Source: Mycobacterium colombiense (GTDB lineage Bacteria > Actinomycetota > Actinomycetes > Mycobacteriales > Mycobacteriaceae). Taken from it: a DNA stretch of 64,000 nucleotides. The stretch is taken from positions 1 to 64,000 of the forward strand of contig NZ_LZSX01000034.1 of NCBI RefSeq assembly GCF_001665835.1. The letters run 5' to 3'. How positions within the stretch are numbered: position 1 is the first letter of the stretch; every line of letters begins with the position of its first letter. Both the position numbers and the translations under genes were made by a program. The notes beneath the pieces were generated by a model. The model had not been told where the DNA came from, did no database searches, and saw nothing but the letters and a program-made list of their open reading frames with translations. Below are positions 1 through 9,656 of the stretch, in pieces.

Positions 1-16
1 GATGTGTATAAGAGAC
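1..16. other. Tn5/Nextera mosaic-end adapter remnant
   Basis: The first 16 bases, GATGTGTATAAGAGAC, are identical to positions 2-17 of the 19-bp Tn5 mosaic end used in Nextera libraries (AGATGTGTATAAGAGACAG). The match ends abruptly at base 17, where GC-rich mycobacterial PPE sequence begins. It is best read as untrimmed adapter at a contig end and not as genomic sequence. Confidence 0.93.
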
Positions 17-989
17 CGGGTGCGGTGGCCGGGGCAGGAGCGGGTGCGCCGAGGCCGGGTGCCATCGCGACGGGCGCTCCCGGGTGTGACGGAGCCGGGG
101 CGGCATCCGCGCCCGGCAGCGTGGGGGTGGGTGCCACGTCGGCCAACCCGGCCAGCCCCGCCAGACCCGCCGCACCGGCGACGGGGATGAAGGGGGCGAT
201 CAGGCCGACGGAGAGTTGCGCCAGTTGCGGCACCTGGGTCGTAGGGAACGTGTAGAGCGCCTCGCCCGCCCAGTGCGGCACCTTGGCGGCCAGCAGCGGG
301 TCGGTCATCAGGCTGTTGAGGACCGAGGACGGGTTGGACCCGCCTGACTGGCTCAGGTCCGCGCTGAGTTCCTGGGCGACTTCTTGCACGCGAGTCACCC
401 ACCAGCTCAGCTGATCTGCCCCGCCGCCCGCGTCTTGGTTGGGCGGGTTGGCCAGCTGGATCGGCGGGGGCGGGGCGGTCGGCGGGACCCACGTCCGCGC
501 GGTCTCGGACACCGCTTCATAGATCGCCATCGTGGTGGCCGCCTGCAGCCACATCCGCAGATAGTCCATTTCGTTGAGCGCGATCGGAATCGTGTTCACG
601 CCAAGGAAATTCGTCGCCACCAGTTGTGCGAAAGTGGCGTGGTTGGCTTCCAGCTCTTCCAGGGTTGGCATGGCGGACAGTGCGGCGGTGTAGGCCGCGG
701 CCACGGTATCGGCTTCTAAGGCGGCTGCCGAACTGTTGGCGCTGTTCTGCAAAAGCCATGCCAGGTACGGCACGTGGGCGGCCACGTACGCCTCCGCGCT
801 GGGTCCCTGCCACGTCCCGGCCTGCACCGCCGCCAGCAAGTCGCCGAGTTCCTGGGCCGCCGAGTCATATTCGGCACTCAACGCCTGCCACGCCTGCTCC
901 GCCGCCAGCAAGGATCCGGGCCCCGGGCCGCTGGAGAGCGCCGCCGAATGCACTTCCGGGGGAAAGGCGCCCCAGATCGGCATCGTCAT
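17..989 (-). CDS. PPE family protein, 3' end missing (PPE2-like)
   Basis: The reading frame is open from ATG at 989 to the window edge, giving about 324 residues without a stop. It begins MTMPIWGAFPPEVHS, with the Pro-Pro-Glu near the N-terminus that defines PPE proteins, followed by SSGPGPGSLLAAEQAW, a WxG turn (TWQGPSAEAY) and the NFLGVNTIPIALNE segment. The start resembles PPE2 (Rv0256c, recalled: MTAPIWMASPPEVHS), as does the Ala/Pro/Gly-rich linker that follows, so I infer the PPE-PPW sublineage; the diagnostic GFxGT/PxxPxxW C-terminus would lie in the missing part. PPE proteins are exported by type VII (ESX) systems, usually with a PE partner; none is visible here. A second in-frame ATG lies at 983. 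The coding sequence is cut by the contig end (adapter at 1-16), not by a biological truncation. Confidence 0.9.
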
Positions 990-1246
990 CGGTGACCACC
1001 CGCGTGCGCCCGTGCTGCCATGTTGCGCTCCTCCCGACGAACCGGTTCAGCGTCCCGTGTGGCCGGCGGGCGGCGTCCCGATCAGTCACGCGGGAAAACG
1101 CTTTGTCCCGGCCTCTCAGTGGGCCAGCTAAGCGATAAAGACAGCGGCCGCGCGGATGGCGACCCGCATGTACCGAAGCTTACGCCAAAAGTATCCGCAA
1201 ATACGGATAGAAATCGGGACGTTCACCGGAGATGCGAAGACAACTG
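990..1246. other. Intergenic region upstream of the PPE gene, with a small hairpin
   Basis: The 257 bp between the cupin stop and the PPE start hold no convincing ORF. An inverted repeat, TATCCG at 1192-1197 and CGGATA at 1204-1209 with a 6-nt AT-rich centre, sits about 200 bp upstream of the PPE start and could be an operator or a weak hairpin. No further function is assigned. Confidence 0.35.
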
Positions 1247-2440
1247 TCAGCCTTTGGACAGCCGGACCAAGAACCCGTTCAGGATCAACGTCTGCGCCAG
1301 CCCGGTCTGCTGCGTCGGGCTCAACCCGGGCAGGTCGCCGACCCGAAACGGCTCGGTGCGGTCGGCGAGGAACAGCATCGCCGCCTCATGGTCGGCGCCG
1401 GCGCCCACCGACAGCTGCGCGAACTGCAGGACGACGCGGCCGTCGACGTGTGCCACCCGCGCATAGAGCGGTTCATACTTCGCGACCAGCGTTTGCCCGT
1501 CGATCCCGACGGTGTCGCTCACCCGCCCGACCGGGGGGCATCGGCCGCGCCGGACCAGGACGTCGGCCAGCGCGTCGAGGCTTTCGGTGAGGAGTTCGGG
1601 ATCCTCGAGGGCGCGCAGGGTGTCGCGCACGAGGTCGCCCAGGCCGGCGCGGGCGGCTGCGTCATTTTGGTGCCGTGGCGATAGGCGGGCGTGCACGCGC
1701 GGGTCGCGCAGACTCAGCGCGTAAAGCTCGTGCGTGAGGAGTGTGAGCACGGTGGGCGCATGGAGTCCGATCGTCAGATGGACCGACGGCTCGGCGCGCG
1801 TTTCGGCCGAATGCACTTGGCCGCGCGGCAGATACAGCACGTCGCCGGGTTGCAGGCACACGTCGGTCGACGACGTGAGCCCGTCCGCCCCCACGCCCCT
1901 GCGCCGCTGGATTTCGTGCGGTGGCACGGCGGCCCCGTCGGACACATGCCACGTCTTGGATCCCTGGATCTGCAGGACCAGCACGTCGTGCGGGTCATAG
2001 TGCGGGGCAAAGCCGGTCGACTCCGGTGGCGTGACGTAGGCGTTGACCCGGGTCGGGAAGTTCAGCTCGACCTCGATGGAATGGGACAACGACGCGATGG
2101 TGCGCAGATAGCGCTCGACCCCGTTCATGACGATCGTGTAGCCCTCGGCCAGGCCGTCGCGTGCCCGGGCCGGGTCCAGGCCACCGTCGGCGCGGCGGTA
2201 GGCCGCCGGATCCTTGTCCTCGCCGCCCTTGACCAGCCGCACGGCGGACGGTTCGGGCTGCACATGCTCGAGGAGTTCATCGACGGCCGAAGGCCCGGGC
2301 AGCAGCTGGTCGAAGTAGCCCGGCCGGCAGCGCCGGATGTGGTGGTGTCTGCTCGCCCAGATCTCGTCGAGGAAGGTGTCGACACCGAGGGGCTGCAGCA
2401 GCCAGGCTAGCGAGGACTCGACGACGGTAATCCCCCTCAA
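1247..2440 (-). CDS. Cupin/JmjC-type (Cupin_4) oxygenase
   Basis: A 397-residue protein with a JmjC-like cupin core. The metal-binding triad is visible as HYD in FAPHYDPHDVLVLQI (HxD) and a distal histidine in GDVLYLPRGQVHSAE, typical of Fe(II)/2-oxoglutarate oxygenases of the Cupin_4 family, which includes bacterial ribosomal-protein hydroxylases (YcfD/RoxA). The length, with about 150 residues after the cupin, fits the family's dimerisation and winged-helix regions. The substrate is not shown by the sequence. The only plausible start is TTG at 2440, because TAG closes the frame shortly upstream and the next Met is well inside the conserved part. It is divergent from uvrC with 93 bp between them. 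Confidence 0.8.
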   Translation of the reverse strand: MRGITVVESSLAWLLQPLGVDTFLDEIWASRHHHIRRCRPGYFDQLLPGPSAVDELLEHVQPEPSAVRLVKGGEDKDPAAYRRADGGLDPARARDGLAEGYTIVMNGVERYLRTIASLSHSIEVELNFPTRVNAYVTPPESTGFAPHYDPHDVLVLQIQGSKTWHVSDGAAVPPHEIQRRRGVGADGLTSSTDVCLQPGDVLYLPRGQVHSAETRAEPSVHLTIGLHAPTVLTLLTHELYALSLRDPRVHARLSPRHQNDAAARAGLGDLVRDTLRALEDPELLTESLDALADVLVRRGRCPPVGRVSDTVGIDGQTLVAKYEPLYARVAHVDGRVVLQFAQLSVGAGADHEAAMLFLADRTEPFRVGDLPGLSPTQQTGLAQTLILNGFLVRLSKG

Positions 2441-2521
2441 ACATCGTGGCGACCGGTGTGCGCCACACTAGACCGGCACCCGCACGCGCCCCGCCTTTCT
2501 CGGCACCACGCCGGCGGCTAC

Positions 2522-2533
2522 TAGCCTGGATCT
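2522..2533 (+). promoter_or_regulatory. Predicted -10 box for a leaderless uvrC transcript
   Basis: TAGCCT at 2522-2527 matches the mycobacterial -10 consensus TANNNT and lies 6 nt before the GTG start at 2534. This spacing would place transcription initiation at the G of the start codon. There is no Shine-Dalgarno sequence between box and start, which supports leaderless translation. Confidence 0.6.
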
Positions 2534-4477
2534 GTGCCCGATCCCGCTACCTACCGCCCAGCCCCCGGGTCCATCCCGGTCGAGCCCGGCGTGTACCGAT
2601 TCCGGGATCCGCACGGGCGAGTCATCTACGTCGGCAAGGCCAAGAGCCTGCGCAGTCGGCTGACGTCATACTTCGCCGACGTCGCCAGCCTGCACCCGCG
2701 AACCCGGCAGATGGTGACCACCGCGGCCAAGGTCGAGTGGACGGTGGTCAACACCGAAGTCGAGGCGCTGCAGCTCGAATACAACTGGATCAAAGAATTC
2801 GATCCGCGGTTCAACGTCCGCTATCGCGACGACAAGACCTACCCGGTACTGGCGGTGACCCTCAACGAGGAGTTCCCGCGGCTGATGGTCTATCGCGGCC
2901 CCCGCCGCAAAGGGGTGCGGTATTTCGGGCCGTACTCGCACGCGTGGGCCATCCGGGAAACGCTGGACCTGCTCACCCGGGTGTTTCCGGCTCGTACCTG
3001 CTCGGCGGGAGTGTTCAAGCGACACAAGCAGATTGACCGTCCCTGCCTGCTCGGCTACATCGACAAATGCTCGGCGCCGTGCGTCGGCAGGGTCAGCGCG
3101 GAGCAGCACCGCCAGATCGTGGACGATTTCTGCGACTTCCTGTCCGGCAAGACCGATCGGTTCGCCCGGGAGCTGGAACAGCGGATGAATGCCGCGGCCG
3201 AGCAGCTCGATTTCGAGCGGGCCGCGCGGCTGCGCGACGACCTGGGCGCGGTGAAGCGGGCGATGGAGAAGCAGGCCGTCGTCCTGGGCGACGGCACCGA
3301 CGCCGATGTGGTGGCGTTCGCCGACGACGAGCTCGAGGCCGCGGTCCAGGTGTTCCACGTCCGCGGCGGCCGGGTCCGCGGCCAGCGGGGCTGGATCGTC
3401 GAAAAGTCCGCCGACCCTGGCGATTCCGGTGAGGAACAGCTGGTCGAGCAGTTCCTGACCCAGTTCTACGGTGAGCAGGCCGAATTGGGCGGCGCCGCAG
3501 ACGAATCGGTGAACCCGGTGCCGCGCGAGGTGCTGGTGCCCTGCCTGCCGTCCAATGCCGGCGAGCTGACCAGTTGGCTGTCCGGCTTGCGTGGATCCCG
3601 GGTGGCGCTGCGGGTACCGCAGCGCGGCGACAAGCGTGCGCTGGCCGAAACCGTGCAGCGCAACGCGAAAGAGGCGCTGCAGCAACACAAGCTGAGGCGC
3701 GCCGGCGACTTCAACGCCAGATCTGCTGCGCTGCAGAACATCCAGGACGCCCTCGGCCTGTCCGACGCGCCGCTGCGCATCGAATGCGTGGACATCAGCC
3801 ATGTCCAGGGCACCGACGTGGTGGGATCGCTGGTGGTGTTCGAGGACGGCCTGCCACGCAAATCGGACTACCGGCACTTCGGCATCCGGGAAGCCGCCGG
3901 ACAGGGACGCTCCGACGACGTCGCCTCCATCGCCGAGGTGACCCGGCGCCGCTTCGCGCGGCACCTGAGTGAACAAAACGACCCGAATATGCTTTCGCCG
4001 GAAGGAAAGTCTCGCCGGTTCGCCTACCCGCCGAATCTGTACGTCGTCGACGGCGGTGCGCCGCAAGTCAACGCGGCCAGCGCGGTGCTCGAGGAACTCG
4101 GCATCACCGACGTCGCGGTGATCGGCCTGGCCAAGCGGCTCGAAGAGGTGTGGGTGCCGTCGGAGCCCGATCCCGTGATCATGCCGCGCAACAGCGAGGG
4201 ACTTTATCTGCTGCAGCGCGTCCGTGACGAAGCGCATCGGTTCGCGATCACCTACCATCGCAGCAAGCGATCCAAGCGAATGACGGCATCGGTGCTGGAT
4301 TCGGTGCCAGGATTGGGAGAACATCGCCGCAAGGCGCTGGTAAGCCATTTCGGATCGATAGCCCGCCTCAAGGAGGCCACCGTCGACCAGATCACCGCCG
4401 TTCCCGGCATCGGGGTGGCAACCGCCACCGCCGTCCTGGAGGCGCTGCGACCCGATCAGTCCGAGGCCGCCCGGTGA
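2534..4477 (+). CDS. uvrC: Excinuclease ABC subunit C
   Basis: UvrC makes the 3' and 5' incisions around bulky DNA lesions after UvrA2B damage recognition. The 647-residue product has the full family architecture: GIY-YIG nuclease at about residues 15-95 ([21 protein letters not shown]), a conserved Cys cluster around residues 155-183 ([22 protein letters not shown]), the UVR motif for UvrB contact near residues 205-240 ([13 protein letters not shown]), the RNase H-like 5' nuclease domain ([29 protein letters not shown]) and tandem helix-hairpin-helix motifs at the end ([23 protein letters not shown]). GTG at 2534 was chosen because the family N-terminus begins here. It is the first gene of a four-gene operon and overlaps rapZ by 4 bp. 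Confidence 0.97.
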   Translation: MPDPATYRPAPGSIPVEPGVYRFRDPHGRVIYVGKAKSLRSRLTSYFADVASLHPRTRQMVTTAAKVEWTVVNTEVEALQLEYNWIKEFDPRFNVRYRDDKTYPVLAVTLNEEFPRLMVYRGPRRKGVRYFGPYSHAWAIRETLDLLTRVFPARTCSAGVFKRHKQIDRPCLLGYIDKCSAPCVGRVSAEQHRQIVDDFCDFLSGKTDRFARELEQRMNAAAEQLDFERAARLRDDLGAVKRAMEKQAVVLGDGTDADVVAFADDELEAAVQVFHVRGGRVRGQRGWIVEKSADPGDSGEEQLVEQFLTQFYGEQAELGGAADESVNPVPREVLVPCLPSNAGELTSWLSGLRGSRVALRVPQRGDKRALAETVQRNAKEALQQHKLRRAGDFNARSAALQNIQDALGLSDAPLRIECVDISHVQGTDVVGSLVVFEDGLPRKSDYRHFGIREAAGQGRSDDVASIAEVTRRRFARHLSEQNDPNMLSPEGKSRRFAYPPNLYVVDGGAPQVNAASAVLEELGITDVAVIGLAKRLEEVWVPSEPDPVIMPRNSEGLYLLQRVRDEAHRFAITYHRSKRSKRMTASVLDSVPGLGEHRRKALVSHFGSIARLKEATVDQITAVPGIGVATATAVLEALRPDQSEAAR

Positions 4478-5394
4478 CGGGCCCAGGTGAGTTCGCGGGC
4501 GGCCACTCGGTGGATGCCCCGGCCGGTATCGACGTCGTTCTGGTGACCGGATTATCCGGCGCCGGGCGGGGTACCGCAGCCAAGGTGCTCGAAGACCTCG
4601 GCTGGTATGTGGCCGACAACCTGCCCCCGCAGCTGATCACCCGGATGGTCGATTTCGGTCTGGCCGCCGGCTCGCGGATCACCCAGCTCGCGGTGGTGAT
4701 GGACGTGCGGTCGCGCGGCTTCACCGGCGACCTGGACTCGGTGCGCACCGAGTTGGCCACCCGAAACATCGCCCCGCGCGTGGTCTTCATGGAAGCATCC
4801 GACGACATGTTGGTGCGCCGCTACGAACAGAATCGGCGCAGTCACCCGCTGCAGGGCGATCAGACCCTGGCCGAGGGCATCGCCGCCGAGCGCCGGATGC
4901 TGGCATCGGTTCGCGCCACCGCGGACCTGATCATCGACACCTCGACACTGTCGGTGCGCGGCTTGCGCGAGACCATCGAGCGGGCCTTCGCCGGCGTCGC
5001 CAGCGCGACCACCAGCGTCACGGTTGAGTCCTTCGGCTTCAAGTACGGCCTGCCGATGGACGCCGACATGGTGATGGACGTGCGGTTCCTGCCCAACCCG
5101 CACTGGGTCGACGAATTGCGTCCCCGCACCGGGCAGGACCCCGCGGTGCGGGATTACGTGTTGAGCCAGCCGGGCGCGGCCGAGTTCCTCGACGCCTACC
5201 ATCGATTGCTGTCTCTGGTCGTCGAAGGCTACCGCCGGGAAGGCAAGCGCTATATGACGGTCGCCATCGGCTGCACGGGCGGCAAGCATCGCAGCGTCGC
5301 GATCGCGGAGGCATTGATGCAGTTGCTGAACGCCCAGAAGGGTGAAGCGCAACTGTCGGTGCGGGTGCTGCACCGGGATCTGGGCCGCGAATGA
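4474..5394 (+). CDS. rapZ: RapZ-family nucleotide-binding protein (Rv1421 type)
   Basis: A 306-residue RapZ/YvcJ-family P-loop protein. In E. coli RapZ guides RNase E to the sRNA GlmZ and so tunes GlmS; the actinobacterial role is not established. The P-loop is at residues 26-34 (GLSGAGRGT) and has Arg where most P-loops have the catalytic Lys. The linked motif [12 protein letters not shown] and the C-terminal domain with [14 protein letters not shown] are conserved. GTG at 4474 overlaps the uvrC stop (GTGA), and its own stop overlaps the start of the next gene (ATGA), so translation is probably coupled. The neighbourhood uvrC-rapZ-yvcK-whiA is the standard order in Gram-positive genomes. Confidence 0.94.
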   Translation: MTGPGEFAGGHSVDAPAGIDVVLVTGLSGAGRGTAAKVLEDLGWYVADNLPPQLITRMVDFGLAAGSRITQLAVVMDVRSRGFTGDLDSVRTELATRNIAPRVVFMEASDDMLVRRYEQNRRSHPLQGDQTLAEGIAAERRMLASVRATADLIIDTSTLSVRGLRETIERAFAGVASATTSVTVESFGFKYGLPMDADMVMDVRFLPNPHWVDELRPRTGQDPAVRDYVLSQPGAAEFLDAYHRLLSLVVEGYRREGKRYMTVAIGCTGGKHRSVAIAEALMQLLNAQKGEAQLSVRVLHRDLGRE

Positions 5395-6467
5395 CCGAGC
5401 CGATGAACCGGGGCATCGTCGCGCTGGGCGGCGGACACGGCCTTTACGCGACGCTGTCGGCGGCCCGCCGGCTGACTCCCCACGTCACCGCGGTGGTGAC
5501 CGTCGCCGACGACGGTGGTTCTTCCGGCCGGCTGCGCAGCGAACTGGACGTGGTGCCGCCGGGTGATCTGCGAATGGCGTTGGCGGCCTTGGCATCCGAC
5601 AGCCCGCACGGGCGGCTGTGGGCGACCATCCTGCAGCACCGGTTCGGCGGCAGCGGCGCCCTGGCCGGGCATCCGATCGGCAACCTGCTGCTGGCCGGCC
5701 TGTCCGAGGTGCTGGCCGACCCGGTGGCCGCCCTCGACGAGCTGGGCCGCATTCTCGGCGTCAAGGGCCGGGTGCTGCCGATGTGCCCGATCGCGCTGCA
5801 GATCGAGGCCGACGTCTCCGGTCTGGAAGGCGACCCGCGGATGTTCCGGCTGATCCGCGGCCAGGTGGCGATCGCGACCACACCGGGCAAGGTGCGCCGC
5901 GTCCGGCTGCTGCCGGACAACCCCCCTGCGACCCGGCAGGCCGTCGACGCCATCATGGCCGCCGATCTGGTGGTGCTGGGCCCCGGCTCGTGGTTCACCA
6001 GCGTGATTCCGCATGTACTGGTGCCCGGGCTGGCGGCGGCGCTACGGGCGACCACCGCACGGCGCGCGCTGGTGCTCAATCTGGTGGCCGAGCCGGGGGA
6101 GACGGCCGGCTTCTCGGTGGAGCGTCACTTGCACGTGCTGGCCCAGCACGCACCGGAATTCAGCGTGCACGACATCATCATCGACGCCGAACGGGTGCCC
6201 AGCGAGCGCGAACGCGATCAACTGCGCCGCACCGCCACACTGCTTTCAGCCGAGGTCCACTTCGCCGACTTGGCCAGACCTGGTACACCTTTACATGATC
6301 CAGGCAAGCTCGCGGCGGCCCTGGACGGGGTCCGGACGGCCCACAAGGCTCCGGGACCTTCTTCGGTCACGGCCACCGCGGATATTCGGGTCGACGGTGC
6401 AAGCCCACCAGCCGGTGGGAGTGGACCTGCCGGCAGCGGACCAAGGGGTGACGACGCGTGGCGATGA
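5391..6467 (+). CDS. cuvA: YvcK/CuvA-family protein (gluconeogenesis factor)
   Basis: This 358-residue protein belongs to the YvcK family, which binds UDP-sugars and is needed for cell shape and growth on gluconeogenic carbon sources; the mycobacterial member is called CuvA (Rv1422). The CofD-like Rossmann fold is evident from [15 protein letters not shown] at residues 6-20, [15 protein letters not shown], the [12 protein letters not shown] motif and [16 protein letters not shown]. The C-terminal 30-40 residues are Gly/Pro-rich and probably disordered. The start ATG at 5391 overlaps the rapZ stop, and the stop lies inside the next gene, consistent with translational coupling across the operon. 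Confidence 0.94.
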   Translation: MTEPMNRGIVALGGGHGLYATLSAARRLTPHVTAVVTVADDGGSSGRLRSELDVVPPGDLRMALAALASDSPHGRLWATILQHRFGGSGALAGHPIGNLLLAGLSEVLADPVAALDELGRILGVKGRVLPMCPIALQIEADVSGLEGDPRMFRLIRGQVAIATTPGKVRRVRLLPDNPPATRQAVDAIMAADLVVLGPGSWFTSVIPHVLVPGLAAALRATTARRALVLNLVAEPGETAGFSVERHLHVLAQHAPEFSVHDIIIDAERVPSERERDQLRRTATLLSAEVHFADLARPGTPLHDPGKLAAALDGVRTAHKAPGPSSVTATADIRVDGASPPAGGSGPAGSGPRGDDAWR

Positions 6468-7441
6468 CGACCGAAGTCAAGGACGAACTGAGCCGCCTCA
6501 TCGTGAAATCGGTCAGCGCGCGCCGGGCGGAGGTCACGTCCCTGTTGAGGTTCGCCGGCGGGCTGCACATCGTCGGTGGCCGCGTCGTGGTCGAGGCCGA
6601 GGTGGACCTGGGCAACGTCGCGCGGCGGTTGCGCAAGGACATTTTCGAGCTCTACGGATACAACGCCGTCGTACATGTGTTGTCGGCCAGTGGGATTCGC
6701 AAGAGCACCCGGTACGTGTTGCGGGTGGCCAACGACGGTGAGGCGCTGGCGCGCCAGACCGGACTGCTCGACAACCGCGGCCGCCCGGTGCGCGGACTGC
6801 CGGCGCAGGTGGTGGGCGGCAGCGTCGGTGACGCCGAGGCCGCGTGGCGAGGAGCCTTCCTGGCGCACGGATCACTGACCGAGCCGGGGCGGTCGTCGGC
6901 GCTGGAAGTCAGCTGCCCCGGCCCGGAAGCGGCGCTGGCGTTGGTGGGTGCCGCGCGCCGGCTCGGTGTCAGCGCGAAGGCCCGCGAGGTGCGCGGTGCC
7001 GACCGGGTGGTGGTGCGCGACGGCGAGGCGATCGGCGCCCTGCTGACCCGGATGGGCGCCCAGGACACCCGGCTGGTGTGGGAGGAGCGCCGGATGCGGC
7101 GTGAGGTCCGGGCCACGGCCAACCGGCTCGCCAACTTCGACGACGCCAACCTGCGCCGCTCGGCGCGGGCCGCGGTCGCGGCCGCGGCCAGGGTGGAGCG
7201 GGCGCTGGAGATCCTGGGCGACACCGTTCCCGACCATCTGGCCTCGGCCGGCAAGCTGCGCGTCGAGCACCGGCAGGCGTCGCTGGAGGAGCTCGGCCGG
7301 CTCGCCGACCCGCCGATGACGAAAGATGCTGTGGCGGGCCGTATTCGGCGGCTGCTGTCGATGGCCGATCGCAAGGCGAAGGTCGAGGGCATTCCCGACA
7401 CCGAGTCGGCGGTCACGCCGGATTTGCTGGAGGACGCTTAG
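6458..7441 (+). CDS. whiA: WhiA-family DNA-binding regulator
   Basis: A 327-residue WhiA protein with an N-terminal LAGLIDADG homing-endonuclease-like fold that lacks nuclease function in this family, and a C-terminal WhiA helix-turn-helix domain ([19 protein letters not shown], then [18 protein letters not shown]). In streptomycetes WhiA acts with WhiB on sporulation and cell-division genes; in mycobacteria the target genes are less clear. The GTG start at 6458 gives [14 protein letters not shown], matching the mycobacterial orthologue, and overlaps the end of cuvA by 10 bp. It is the last gene of the operon; the 940-bp gap after it marks the operon end. Confidence 0.96.
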   Translation: MAMTTEVKDELSRLIVKSVSARRAEVTSLLRFAGGLHIVGGRVVVEAEVDLGNVARRLRKDIFELYGYNAVVHVLSASGIRKSTRYVLRVANDGEALARQTGLLDNRGRPVRGLPAQVVGGSVGDAEAAWRGAFLAHGSLTEPGRSSALEVSCPGPEAALALVGAARRLGVSAKAREVRGADRVVVRDGEAIGALLTRMGAQDTRLVWEERRMRREVRATANRLANFDDANLRRSARAAVAAAARVERALEILGDTVPDHLASAGKLRVEHRQASLEELGRLADPPMTKDAVAGRIRRLLSMADRKAKVEGIPDTESAVTPDLLEDA

Positions 7442-8381
7442 CCCGACCCGCCCGTGGCAAATACTCTCGTTGAGCGCTCACTCGTCAGAAGAGCAACGCC
7501 CGTATTGCCCGACGTGCATGGTGACTCGATACGCGCGGCCAAGGGCATACGTGTCCCAGGCCATTCTTCCATGTTTCTGGGTCTGGGCGGCCAGTGATAA
7601 ATTTTATGAATAACATGATTTCTTTAAGTTGGATATGAATTGCGATTATTGACAGTCTTCTTATGGACAGCGCCCGGAAGCAAATAGGCGGAATCGGGGT
7701 CTTTGGATACCAGGCCGGCGCACAATTCATAGAGCTTACATAAATTCTTTGAAAACGATATGGTTCGGCGACGTATCGACCGTGGCGTGAGCGAATGGGA
7801 GCTGTCCGCGGGGAGGCGTGGATTGCGAGCGCTGACGCGGGGGCCACGCCGAACCTGCTTCAGCCGCAGGGTCGTCCACCGTAAGGGCGCGGCAGCGGGA
7901 TGAACGCCCAGCTCGTATTCCACACCTTTTCTGTGCCCGGGCCTCGTTCTGGTAGCCAGGCGGACCATCGCCATGGACACGTCGTAGCACGCGCTCCATT
8001 CGCCGCGAACTCAATTTGTGAAGGCGAGATTTTTATTCGCGGTTAGCGGTCGAGAGGCACCATTCCTGGGTTTCCATCACCTATTCACCCTGTCGCCTTG
8101 CCGGATTTGTGCGAGGTAGAGACGTTTATGGGCGGCTTGGTTGTCGAACCACGCACGTTCGGCCCTCGCATTGGCGCCCTGCGGCGGTGCCGCCCCGAGT
8201 CGATTTCGGCGGACGGCGTTTTGCTCGTCGCTGGCTAGTGTCCTGGCTACACGAGGACATGGTCGCTGCACAGCAAACTCATCTGGCGGTGATGAAGTTG
8301 CTCGATGGCGGTGACGTTCGGCTTGTCGGCGACACAGGCACAGGGTCGGCGGTGGTGACACGGCCGGAGGCGGAGGAAGGC
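7442..8381. other. Gene-poor 940-bp intergenic stretch with AT-rich patch
   Basis: No ORF here looks like a real gene: those present have poor codon bias and no recognisable motifs. Roughly 7585-7770 is strikingly AT-rich compared with its surroundings (runs such as ataaattttatg and gatttctttaag). A 10-bp perfect palindrome, TGAGCGCTCA, lies at 7471-7480. The final part (from about 8109) is an in-frame open extension of the following PPE gene but lacks PPE features. The stretch probably contains the promoter of the PPE cluster and may be a site of insertion. Confidence 0.5.
7471..7480. promoter_or_regulatory. Palindrome TGAGCGCTCA, possible TetR-type operator
   Basis: A perfect 10-bp palindrome with near-symmetric flanks (gtTGAGCGCTCAct) located 30 bp after the whiA stop. 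Palindromes of this size and base pattern are common operators of TetR regulators, but no regulator gene or regulated gene is adjacent, so the role is uncertain. Confidence 0.3.
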
Positions 8382-9644
8382 ATGGATTTCGGGTTGTTAC
8401 CGCCGGAGATCAACTCCGGCAGGGTCTACTCAGGGCCGGGGTCGGCGCCGTTGCTGGCAGCTGCGGCCGCCTGGAATGGGCTGGCAGCCGAATTACATTC
8501 GACTGCAGCGTCTTACGGTTCGGCGATCTCGGAGCTGAGAACCACGTGGCGTGGGCCGTCGTCTGCAGCGATGGCCGCCGCGGCGGCACCCTACATCGAG
8601 TGGCTCGACGGCACCGCCGTGCAGGCCGAACAGACGGTCGTCCAAGCCAAGGCGGCGGCCGCGGCCTATGAAGCCGTTTTCGTGGCCACTGTCCCGCCGC
8701 CGGTGATCGTGGCCAACCGGGCGCTGTTGGAGTCGCTGATCGCGACCAACTTCCTCGGCCAAAACACTCCGGCGATCGCGGCCACGGAGGCCCAGTACAC
8801 CGAGATGTGGGCCCAAGACGCCGCCGCGATGTACGCCTATGCGGGTTCCTCGGCGGCCGCGACCCGGCTGACCCCGTTCAGCGCCCCACCTACGACCGCC
8901 GACGCCAATGGGCTGGCCGATCAGTCGGCCGCGGTCACCTCCGCGCTACAGTCGTCGACCGCATCCGGCGTCGAATCTGCTGTGTCACAGTCCGTTTCGC
9001 AAGCTCCGGTAGCGGCGCAAGGCCTGGCGGTGAACGCGAATGCGGTGACGGCTGCTGCCGGGTTCCCGCTGAGCCTCACGGACCTCACCGGGATTCTGAA
9101 GACCTTCAACAGCGTCATGGGCGTTGTGTCCGGACCGTACACGCCGCTTGGCGTAGGGAACCTGATGAAGAACTGGTACCAGATTGCCATCAGCATCCCG
9201 AGTCTGGGTACCGGAATCCAAGGCATTGGTCCACTGCTTCACCCGAAACCGCTTCTCGGCGTTTTGGCGCCGCTGCTGCATAGCGATCTGCTGACCGGCT
9301 CGACCGCGCTGTCGGGTGCCGGGACGGTTTCGGCGACGGCCGGCCGCGCCGGCCTGGTGGGGTCGTTGTCGGTCCCGGCGAACTGGGCCTCGGCGGTCCC
9401 GGCGGTCAGGACGCTTGCCGCCGAGCTGCCGGAGACCATGCTGGACGCCGCTCCCGCGATGGCGGTGAACGGTCAACAAGGCATGTTCGGCCCGACCGCC
9501 CTGTCGAGTTTGGCGGGACGCGCCGTCGGCGCGACCGCCACTCGCGCTGCCGCGGGGTCAACCGTTCGCGTGCCCGGCGCTGTGGCCGTCGACGACATCG
9601 CCACCACGTCCACCGTCATCGTGATACCACCGAACGCGAAATAA
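8382..9644 (+). CDS. PPE family protein, SVP subgroup
   Basis: A 420-residue PPE protein. The N-terminal domain of about 175 residues starts [18 protein letters not shown], has the WxG motif in [11 protein letters not shown] and the [19 protein letters not shown] segment. GSLSVPANW at residues 327-335 is the GxxSVPxxW signature of the PPE-SVP sublineage. PPE proteins pair with PE proteins for ESX export to the cell surface; no PE gene is adjacent. The frame is open upstream to 8109, but ATG at 8382 is preferred because it gives the family N-terminus and is preceded by a strong ribosome site (GGAGGAAGG at 8372-8380). Only 12 bp separate it from the next PPE gene, so the two are probably co-transcribed. 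Confidence 0.93.
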   Translation: MDFGLLPPEINSGRVYSGPGSAPLLAAAAAWNGLAAELHSTAASYGSAISELRTTWRGPSSAAMAAAAAPYIEWLDGTAVQAEQTVVQAKAAAAAYEAVFVATVPPPVIVANRALLESLIATNFLGQNTPAIAATEAQYTEMWAQDAAAMYAYAGSSAAATRLTPFSAPPTTADANGLADQSAAVTSALQSSTASGVESAVSQSVSQAPVAAQGLAVNANAVTAAAGFPLSLTDLTGILKTFNSVMGVVSGPYTPLGVGNLMKNWYQIAISIPSLGTGIQGIGPLLHPKPLLGVLAPLLHSDLLTGSTALSGAGTVSATAGRAGLVGSLSVPANWASAVPAVRTLAAELPETMLDAAPAMAVNGQQGMFGPTALSSLAGRAVGATATRAAAGSTVRVPGAVAVDDIATTSTVIVIPPNAK

Positions 9645-9656
9645 GGAAGGTGCGCA

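Noticed and set aside
2446..3036. A 196-codon plus-strand frame overlapping uvrC
   Set aside because: It is the +1 frame of uvrC with Arg/Ala/Pro-rich low-complexity translation, a usual artefact in high GC.
7485..8014. Small minus-strand ORFs in the gene-poor stretch
   Set aside because: Mutually overlapping, poor codon bias, no ribosome site and no recognisable domain; they may be remnants but cannot be supported as genes.
8109..8381. A 91-codon N-terminal extension of the first PPE
   Set aside because: The extension lacks PPE features, and a strong ribosome site directly precedes the family start at 8382.
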